This document shows positions 57,799 through 64,000 of a stretch of 64,000 nt of DNA, one piece after another. The stretch's first letter is position 1; every line of letters begins with the position of its first letter. The notes under the pieces are model-generated. The model did not search any database. It was not told the DNA's origin and saw nothing but the letters and a program-made list of their open reading frames with translations. The position numbers were made by a program, and so were the translations under genes. The stretch is from positions 186,001 to 250,000 of the forward strand of contig NZ_CAMLDC010000002.1 of the NCBI RefSeq assembly GCF_946478805.1, in the 5' to 3' direction. Source of the stretch: an uncultured Fluviicola sp. Lineage in GTDB: Bacteria; Bacteroidota; Bacteroidia; Flavobacteriales; Crocinitomicaceae.

Positions 57799-60279
57799 AT
57801 GAAGAAAGCCCTATTCACACTCCTGTTGTTTCCACTATTTTCAATTGCTCAGCCAACCAACTGGCAAAGTCGTGGGATCGGTGGCGGTGGCGCACTTTTC
57901 TGCCCAAGTATCAGCCCTTTGGATGCCAATAACATCTACCTTCAATGTGATATGTCGGAGGTTTTTCATACGACAAATAAAGGTGGTTCGTGGGATATCA
58001 TTCCTTTTCATGAAATGATATCGACAGGTGGGATCAATACGGTCGAGTTCACATCCAACGCCAATATGCTCTATGCTGTAAACCTGGATTACATTACTGA
58101 TGAGCGGTTCCCTGTGAAAAGTGCGGACGGTGGGCAAAGCTGGTCGCCTACTAGTGCAGATCCTACAGGAGCCGATACCTGGTATCTGTCTGCAGATCCG
58201 CAGTCAACAACCCGGCTTTTAGTGGCTTCTTATGATGAATTGTTCTTTTCGAATAACGGTGGAACGAGCTTTCAAAGCGTTTTCTCTATGAGTGATTTCC
58301 ATATTGCGGGTGTTTTCTGGGACGGAATGAATATTTATGTCGGAACACGCCAGGGATTATTGGTTTCAACAAACAACGGTGCCAGCTTTTCTATGAGCGC
58401 TACTGCCGGCATTCCTGCGGGAAGTGGTTTCATCTCGTTTACCGGAGCAAAATTGGGTGGTACGACGCGTTTGATGGGGACTATTGCCGACCAGGCAGAC
58501 CTTTACCCCGGAATCAAGGCACTGGATATCGGAATCTGTACCGGAATGCTGAAGCTGGACGTAGGTGCAGGAAACTGGGCCAATGTATACAACAACATTG
58601 ATCCCAATCATGAGCTATTCCTGATTTCCTCGGCTACAAACGATATCAACACCTACTATGTCGGTGGAACAAACACAAACAACAGTTTCCCCGTAGTTTA
58701 CAAAACTACAAATGGTGGCACCAACTGGTCGGAAATATTCTTAGGGGTGAATAATCAGAATATCACAACCGGATGGAGCGGTTACCAGGGAGATGAGAAC
58801 TGGTGGTTCGGTGAGATCATCTTCGGGTTGAAAGCAGCTCCAAATGATGCCAATACGCTGATCATTACCGATTTCGGCTACGCACACGTCACATCGGATG
58901 GTGGTGCGAACTGGAACCAGGCATATGTTCAGGCAACTGATCAGAACCCGGCAGGAAGTCCAACTCCAACCGGACAATCTTATACCGGAAATGGACTCGA
59001 AAATACCGCTTCATGGTATATGCATTGGTCAGACAACAACAATCTTTTCACAGGATACACGGATATCACGGCAATTCGCAGTACAGACGGGGGACAGAAA
59101 TGGTCCAAGAATTATTCGGGAATCACTTACAATACCGTGTACCAGATCATCGAAGCTCCGAACGGAACTTTATATGCAGCGGTATCCAGCGTTCACGATA
59201 TGTACCAAAGTACTTACCTGCAAGATAACCGCATCGATAACGGTTCAGGTGCTATCCTCTACTCTACCAATAACGGCCAAGACTGGAACATACTGCATGA
59301 TTTCAACATGCCTGTAATCTGGATGGCTCTCAACCCGAATAATGCGAACGAACTCTACGCAAGCGTTATCAATAGTGCGAACGGTGGTATTTATAAAACC
59401 GCGAATCTTGGAAACAATGCTTCTTCCACCTGGGCCATTACGGGAACACCTCCAAGAACGGAAGGACATCCGTACAACATCCGTGTCCTGAACGATGGAA
59501 CTCTTATTTCGAGCTGGAGCGGTCGCAGGGACAACACCGGATTTACACCAAGCTCGGGTATCTTCAGTTCTGTAAACGGTGGTTCCAGCTGGCAGGACAT
59601 TAGCGACGCCGGTATGTACTATTGGACAAAAGATATCATTATCGATCCGCACGATGCAACTCAAAATACCTGGTATGTTGCCGTACACAGCGGATGGGGC
59701 GGTGCTCCGAACGATCTGGGCGGATTGTACAAAACAACTAACCGCGGCACCAACTGGGTACGCATCTTTGATTCATACCGTGTGGAATCGGCTACGATCC
59801 ATCCGACGAATGCAAACGAGATCTACGTAACAACCGAGTCGGACGGTTTATGGTACAGTAACAACCTGACTTCCAATTCTCCGACTTTCTCCAACCTGGA
59901 TGAATATCCTTTTCAACACCCAACGCGTGTTTTCTTTAACCCGTATAACTACCATGATATCTGGACTACCACCTTCGGTAATGGGATGAGACTGGGAATT
60001 GACGGAAGTGTTAGTAATGGAATTTCAGAAAACCAGCTCACATCAGCGGATATTCGCGTTTATCCGAATCCGGCAGTTAATGAGTTGACAATTGTTTCCA
60101 AAAACATCCTCAGCAGCTGGATCATTGCCGATCAGTTGGGACAAATCGTAGCGGAAGGAACGACAAATTCTGTTCAACTGACGATCAATACGAAAACGTT
60201 GAACTCCGGAAGCTATACTCTGACGACGACGGATCAGAACGGGAAAACAGGAACCCAAAAAGTGGTTATTTTCAAGTGA
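57799..60279 (+). CDS. Large secreted Asp-box propeller protein with T9SS sorting domain
   Basis: An 826-residue secreted protein. After the signal peptide (MKKALFTLLLFPLFSIAQ) most of the body is made of beta-propeller blades with Asp-box motifs such as KSADGGQSWSP, STNNGASFS, TTNGGTNWSE, TSDGGANWNQ, STDGGQKWSK, STNNGQDWN and TTNRGTNWVR; at least eight are visible. This fits a two-propeller GH74 xyloglucanase-like or sortilin-like protein, but no catalytic aspartate pair can be assigned safely. The last 75 residues are a T9SS type A domain (VYPNPAVNELTIVSKN ... SGSYTLTTTD). The start at 57799 is chosen for the signal peptide. Confidence 0.86.
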   Translation: MKKALFTLLLFPLFSIAQPTNWQSRGIGGGGALFCPSISPLDANNIYLQCDMSEVFHTTNKGGSWDIIPFHEMISTGGINTVEFTSNANMLYAVNLDYITDERFPVKSADGGQSWSPTSADPTGADTWYLSADPQSTTRLLVASYDELFFSNNGGTSFQSVFSMSDFHIAGVFWDGMNIYVGTRQGLLVSTNNGASFSMSATAGIPAGSGFISFTGAKLGGTTRLMGTIADQADLYPGIKALDIGICTGMLKLDVGAGNWANVYNNIDPNHELFLISSATNDINTYYVGGTNTNNSFPVVYKTTNGGTNWSEIFLGVNNQNITTGWSGYQGDENWWFGEIIFGLKAAPNDANTLIITDFGYAHVTSDGGANWNQAYVQATDQNPAGSPTPTGQSYTGNGLENTASWYMHWSDNNNLFTGYTDITAIRSTDGGQKWSKNYSGITYNTVYQIIEAPNGTLYAAVSSVHDMYQSTYLQDNRIDNGSGAILYSTNNGQDWNILHDFNMPVIWMALNPNNANELYASVINSANGGIYKTANLGNNASSTWAITGTPPRTEGHPYNIRVLNDGTLISSWSGRRDNTGFTPSSGIFSSVNGGSSWQDISDAGMYYWTKDIIIDPHDATQNTWYVAVHSGWGGAPNDLGGLYKTTNRGTNWVRIFDSYRVESATIHPTNANEIYVTTESDGLWYSNNLTSNSPTFSNLDEYPFQHPTRVFFNPYNYHDIWTTTFGNGMRLGIDGSVSNGISENQLTSADIRVYPNPAVNELTIVSKNILSSWIIADQLGQIVAEGTTNSVQLTINTKTLNSGSYTLTTTDQNGKTGTQKVVIFK

Positions 60280-60435
60280 TCCCGGCTTTATGAGTGTGTT
60301 TGAAGATGAATAAGGTGGTGAAAGAGGTTAGAAAGAAATAAACTTATTCTCCTAAAATGCCTTGTTCCTGACGAAAATCATACTTTTTGAGGTTTTCTTT
60401 TACAAAATTTGCTCTGGAATAAGAATAGCAATCTC

Positions 60436-60714
60436 TTGAAACTCGGAACTCTAAGAATAGAACTGGAAAAGCTGGATGCGGAATTGATCCGCCTGCTTTC
60501 GGAGCGTCAGCGCATAGCCTGTGACATCGGAACAATCAAACAGTGCACCGGTATTCCTTTCGAACAACCGGAAATCTGGAAGCAACAATGCTTGAAACGA
60601 CGGGAATGGGCACTTGCCCTTGGTGTAAATCCTCATTTGGTATCGGAGGTTTTTGAATCTATTCACCACTTTTCATTAGACATCCAAAAGCAACATACAA
60701 CAAAGCATGAATAA
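60436..60714 (+). CDS. AroQ-type chorismate mutase domain protein
   Basis: A 92-residue protein of the AroQ fold, which converts chorismate to prephenate. Counting from the TTG start at 60436: R7 (TLRIELEKLD), R24 (LLSERQRIACDIG) and K35 align with the Escherichia coli active-site R11, R28 and K39. The block FEQPEIWKQQCLKRREWALALGV and SIHHFSLDIQKQ resembles Bacteroidota chorismate mutases. The E52 equivalent is not conserved. There is no in-frame ATG, so the start is a TTG (60436, or 60409). It overlaps the U32 gene by 8 bases, so the two are coupled. Confidence 0.72.
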   Translation: MKLGTLRIELEKLDAELIRLLSERQRIACDIGTIKQCTGIPFEQPEIWKQQCLKRREWALALGVNPHLVSEVFESIHHFSLDIQKQHTTKHE

Positions 60715-61942
60715 AATGGAATTGATGGCCCCGGCAGGATCCTACGAATCGTTAATGGCAGCTGTCAAAGCAGGGGCCGATTCGGTTTATTTCGGAGTGG
60801 AGCAATTAAATATGCGTACCAAATCCACCCACAATTTTACACTGGAAGATTTACCTGAAATTGCATGCATCTGCAAGGAAAACGGCCTAAAGAGTTATCT
60901 GACTCTCAATACAATCGTTTACGACCACGATGTATCCCTGATGAAGCGGATCGTAGACGCATCTGCAAAAGCCGGAATCACGGCCATCATTGCTTCCGAT
61001 CTGGCGGTTATGAACTATGCTCGCAAAACCGGGGTAATCGTTCATATCTCTACACAAACCAATATCACAAACATCGATACGGTGGAATTCTTTGCAGACT
61101 ATGCTGACGTGATAGTCATGTCCAGGGAATTGAGCTTATTGCAGGTGGAAAGCATCAACAAAGAAATCAAACGCCGCAATATTACCGGGCCGTCCGGAAA
61201 CTTGGTACGCACGGAAGTTTTCGGTCACGGGGCTTTGTGTATGGCCGTTTCGGGAAAATGTTACCTGAGCCTTCACACCCATTTCTCCTCTGCGAATCGG
61301 GGCGCATGTGTTCAGAATTGCCGACACAGTTACATTGTCACCACCAAGGAAGACGGAATTGAACTTGAGATTGACAACGAATACATCATGTCAGCCAAGG
61401 ATTTATGCACAATTGATTTCCTTGACAAAGTTAGTGCCGCAGGTGTTTCTGTACTGAAGATCGAAGGAAGAGGCCGAAGTGCAGACTATGTTTACACGAC
61501 TACCAGCTGTTACCGCGAGGCGATTGATGCAATTGAAAACGGGAATTACACTCCCGAAAAGGTGCCGGATTGGAAAACACGTTTGAGCACCGTTTTTAAC
61601 CGCGGGTTCTGGGATGGCTATTACCTTGGACGTACAATGGGTGAATGGAGTGACGATGCAGGATCGAAAGCCACCAAACGTAAAGTTTACATCGGGAAAG
61701 GCATGAAATACTACGAAGCAGCCGGAATCGGTGAATTTTTGATTGAAGCACAAGGAGTAGAATTGGGAGACGAATTGATTATCACCGGGCCAACAACCGG
61801 TGTCATTGAAACCTCCCTGACAACCATGCGTGCAGACAATGAGCCTGTGGAATCGGTGAAACGTGGAACAATGATCACCTTCCCGGTTTCGGAAAAAATT
61901 CGCCCGTCAGATAAACTATATAAATTGGTTCCTGTTATATGA
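60707..61942 (+). CDS. U32-family protein, TrhP-like tRNA hydroxylation factor
   Basis: A 411-residue U32 protein. It has the family start MELMAPAGSYESLMAAVKAGADSVYFG, the RTEVFGHGALCMAVSGKC region and four likely [4Fe-4S] ligands: C178, C185, C201 and C234 (KDLC); C205 is an extra cysteine. In Escherichia coli TrhP (YegQ) makes 5-hydroxyuridine in tRNA wobble positions and depends on prephenate and iron-sulfur clusters. Here a chorismate mutase gene overlaps its start and a ferredoxin gene overlaps its end, which supports that role. Alternatives are the UbiU- or RlhA-type branches of U32. The start is at 60707 or 60716. Confidence 0.85.
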   Translation: MNKMELMAPAGSYESLMAAVKAGADSVYFGVEQLNMRTKSTHNFTLEDLPEIACICKENGLKSYLTLNTIVYDHDVSLMKRIVDASAKAGITAIIASDLAVMNYARKTGVIVHISTQTNITNIDTVEFFADYADVIVMSRELSLLQVESINKEIKRRNITGPSGNLVRTEVFGHGALCMAVSGKCYLSLHTHFSSANRGACVQNCRHSYIVTTKEDGIELEIDNEYIMSAKDLCTIDFLDKVSAAGVSVLKIEGRGRSADYVYTTTSCYREAIDAIENGNYTPEKVPDWKTRLSTVFNRGFWDGYYLGRTMGEWSDDAGSKATKRKVYIGKGMKYYEAAGIGEFLIEAQGVELGDELIITGPTTGVIETSLTTMRADNEPVESVKRGTMITFPVSEKIRPSDKLYKLVPVI

Positions 61943-62166
61943 TCCGTATTCTGCAACACCGCCACAAATGTATCGGTTGCAATGCCTGCGTGGAAGCAGA
62001 TAAATACCGGTGGCGGATTTCGAAAAAAGACGGAAAATGCACATTGGTTGGCAGCACGGAGAAAAAAGGATGGTTTTCCATCGTGGTAGACGACGACGAG
62101 GGTTCTGCAATCGAACAAGCAGCCAGGAACTGCCCCGTGAATATTATTCGTTACCTGGAGGTTTAA
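61939..62166 (+). CDS. Single-cluster ferredoxin
   Basis: A 75-residue [4Fe-4S] ferredoxin. The cysteines C11, C14 and C17 (CIGCNAC) and C65 (NCP) give one cluster. An extra cysteine, C34, lies between them. It starts with ATGA overlapping the stop of the U32 gene, so it is translated with it and is the likely electron partner of that enzyme. No signal peptide. Confidence 0.9.
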   Translation: MIRILQHRHKCIGCNACVEADKYRWRISKKDGKCTLVGSTEKKGWFSIVVDDDEGSAIEQAARNCPVNIIRYLEV

Positions 62167-62192
62167 GCGAAGAATTTTCGACCGAACACAGT

Positions 62193-64000
62193 TTAATAAG
62201 TAAATGTAAATCCTCCTCCGAATCCCATGTCGCTATCATAATGCGCGGATAGTGAAAACGATTTGTTCAACACATACTTTAGGCTTGCCATGTACTCGAA
62301 ATCGGAGTTATACATCAAACCCAAACGAAGTCGTTTTGTGAGCGGAATATCTTCTCTCATGAACTGCAAACGCAATTTTCCATCCGAATCTATTCGAAGA
62401 TCGGCAATGATGAGCATGGGTAAGGTGTATTGAATTCCGGCACAAACAACCGTTCGTCGGTCATGGGTGTTCACTTGGCCAAACAAGTTTCGTTCCACTG
62501 CCCCGCTTTCCATCACCCGGTAACGCCAATCCAATCCGACATAAGGCATGAACCACTGCATTTTTCCAATATACCGGCCAAAATGGGCTTCGGTTTCATA
62601 TCCCATCATCGAATTGTAGCCCAATCGCCATTCTACCTGAAGATTCCAACGGGTATTCTGTAACATCATTTCACCGTCGTTGCCGTTGGTGGCAAAATCG
62701 TTTTGGAACATGAAATGAAACTCGCGATCATCGGCATACAATTTCCGAAGTGCTTTTTTGGGGTTAGGCAACTGCGCATTCGGTGGGGAGTTTTCATAGG
62801 AGAAAATCCGTCCCATTCCACTCATCATGTGGTACAGGATATGACAGTGGAAAAACCAATCCCCGCTTTCGGTTGCCGCGAATTCGATGGTATCGGTTTC
62901 CATCGGCATGATATCCAACACATTCTTCAAGGGCGAAAAATCTCCGTTGCCGTTTACAACGCGAAAGAAATGTCCATGCAAATGCATGGGGTGACGCATC
63001 ATGGAATTATTATAAATGATGATGCGGACATTTTCTCCTTTTTTGATCAGTATCTTATCTGTTTCCGATACCGTCTTGTTGTCAATACTCCAAACGTAGC
63101 GGTTCATATTCCCGGTCAGTTCGAAATTGTAAGTGGTGGTTTTCACGTCCGGTAAATTAGTCCTCAACGGCGATTTCAACATATTGTAATTCAGCGTGAC
63201 AATCTCCGAAAACGCATTGCTGTTGTACCGGTCGTCATTAGGAGTCATATCCATCTGCCGATGTTCGTGTTTTTTTTGCTTCTTTGCCCCGGTTATTTCA
63301 GGATACATCACCACATTCATATCCATCTGCTGCAAACTCATATTCATTCCCATGTCATCCAGGTTCCCATTCATCTTGATCATGTCGTTCATCATCTGCA
63401 TGCCTTCGAAATATTTCAATGGTTCCAGTGGGGAAATCAACTGCTTCACTCCTGTTCCAATCCACAGGGAAGTGCTTCTTATCCGGTCTTCGGATGTAGC
63501 CTGAAGTTCGAAAGAAGTGCTGTCGGAAGGAATGGTTATCATCACGTCATAGGTTTCCGCAACGGCAATAATGAAGCGATCAACCGGCACAGGAACAACA
63601 TCCATTCCATCGCTGGCGACTACCTCCATTTTTCCACCCGACCAACGCATCCAAAAATAGGTTGATGAACTTCCATTGATAATCCGAATGCGCACCTTTT
63701 CCCCCGCCCTGAATGAAGGAGCTTGCATTTCGGGCTTTCCGTTGGTAAGGAATTTGTCGTAGTACACATCACTGACATCCATGGCCAGCATACGTTTCCA
63801 TTCGTTGCCTAATTTCGTTTTTAAACTCCCGGCTGCAATCGCGTCCAGGTAACTTTGTACCGCGCCTTTCTGAACTTTTGCTTTCTTGATCGCCGACCAG
63901 TCATTTGCCATGTGCAGTCGCCGGTGTACCTCGAATGGCTTCATATTCGTCCAATCGCTGAGTACCATGGTATATTCGGGAATTACTTCTTCGTTCCTCC
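62193..64000 (-). CDS. CopA-type multicopper oxidase with C-terminal barrel-like extension (N-terminus beyond window)
   Basis: The frame is open through base 64000, so the N-terminal copper motifs are missing. Read from the internal ATG at 63968, the visible 591 residues have the C-terminal copper-binding set HPMHLHGHFF and DWFFHCHILYHMMSGM (type 1, 2 and 3 copper ligands), and methionine-rich stretches (MNDMIKMNGNLDDMGMNMSLQ and HEHRQMDM) typical of CopA oxidases that detoxify Cu(I). After about residue 420 comes a beta-strand-rich tail (MPYVGLDWRYRV ... SLSAHYDSDMGFGGGFTFTY) that resembles a CopB-like outer-membrane barrel. The fusion is inferred from sequence pattern only. Confidence 0.85.
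   Translation of the reverse strand, partial: RNEEVIPEYTMVLSDWTNMKPFEVHRRLHMANDWSAIKKAKVQKGAVQSYLDAIAAGSLKTKLGNEWKRMLAMDVSDVYYDKFLTNGKPEMQAPSFRAGEKVRIRIINGSSSTYFWMRWSGGKMEVVASDGMDVVPVPVDRFIIAVAETYDVMITIPSDSTSFELQATSEDRIRSTSLWIGTGVKQLISPLEPLKYFEGMQMMNDMIKMNGNLDDMGMNMSLQQMDMNVVMYPEITGAKKQKKHEHRQMDMTPNDDRYNSNAFSEIVTLNYNMLKSPLRTNLPDVKTTTYNFELTGNMNRYVWSIDNKTVSETDKILIKKGENVRIIIYNNSMMRHPMHLHGHFFRVVNGNGDFSPLKNVLDIMPMETDTIEFAATESGDWFFHCHILYHMMSGMGRIFSYENSPPNAQLPNPKKALRKLYADDREFHFMFQNDFATNGNDGEMMLQNTRWNLQVEWRLGYNSMMGYETEAHFGRYIGKMQWFMPYVGLDWRYRVMESGAVERNLFGQVNTHDRRTVVCAGIQYTLPMLIIADLRIDSDGKLRLQFMREDIPLTKRLRLGLMYNSDFEYMASLKYVLNKSFSLSAHYDSDMGFGGGFTFTY

Noticed and set aside
1..64000. tRNA, rRNA, CRISPR arrays, complete insertion sequences, prophage or toxin-antitoxin genes
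   Set aside because: Looked for by eye (cloverleaf and CCA ends, regular spacer repeats, transposase and integrase motifs); nothing convincing was seen.

Overview
The window looks like a chromosomal segment of a member of the Bacteroidota, most likely Flavobacteriales and perhaps near Fluviicola/Crocinitomicaceae (the lineage is an inference from gene content). The signs are type IX secretion (T9SS) C-terminal sorting domains on four secreted proteins, many SPII lipoproteins, promoters with the Bacteroidota -7 element TAnnTTTG, a CusA-type RND pump fused to a TolC-like domain, and moderately AT-rich DNA. No rRNA, tRNA, CRISPR array, complete insertion sequence or prophage was seen.

Layout. 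1-5 kb: a MauE/DoxX-like membrane protein (cut by the window edge), the ergothioneine genes egtB and egtD with a DUF427 gene, pirin, a small acetyltransferase and a PhnA-like protein. 5-11 kb: a large T9SS surface protein, a lipoprotein, a secreted GH5 glycosidase and an acyl-CoA thioesterase. 12-14.8 kb and 24.2-27.2 kb: two related clusters, each an ArsR regulator followed by START/AHSA1 (SRPBCC) proteins and a DoxX protein; the second is divergent from a TetR-DUF2798 unit with its own palindromic operators. 15-24 kb: a NarL-type two-component system, lipoproteins, a possible LecB-like lectin behind a hairpin-rich leader, a membrane-anchored winged-helix regulator, an AraC regulator and an aldehyde dehydrogenase. 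28-38 kb: a HAF-repeat T9SS protein, a TPR-HTH regulator, a SMUG2-type glycosylase, a B12-binding radical SAM protein, a PAS kinase, a DinB protein, a degenerate NeuA-like protein, a 58-residue small protein and NAD(P)HX dehydratase.

38.4-46.3 kb is a stress island: an eRF1-like protein, a PAS histidine kinase with a REC-cNMP-Crp response regulator, a triple-BON protein, and an operon of DoxX, universal stress protein, an unknown protein, an ATP-cone/PD-(D/E)XK protein and a beta-CASP metallo-hydrolase. The kinase and DoxX promoters carry the same site (ATGA-N6-TCAT) exactly 29.5 bp upstream of the -7 box, and a weak version is at the BON promoter at the same distance. The island therefore looks like one regulon, with the encoded Crp-type response regulator as the natural candidate activator. 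46-55.5 kb: a P-type cation ATPase, a small c-type cytochrome lipoprotein and a heavy-metal RND efflux set. 55.8-56.5 kb: an R-body (RebB) locus. 57-60 kb: a large Asp-box propeller T9SS protein. 60.4-62.2 kb: a compact operon of a chorismate mutase domain, a TrhP-type U32 protein and a ferredoxin, which fits prephenate-dependent tRNA hydroxylation. The window ends inside a CopA-type multicopper oxidase with a C-terminal barrel-like extension.
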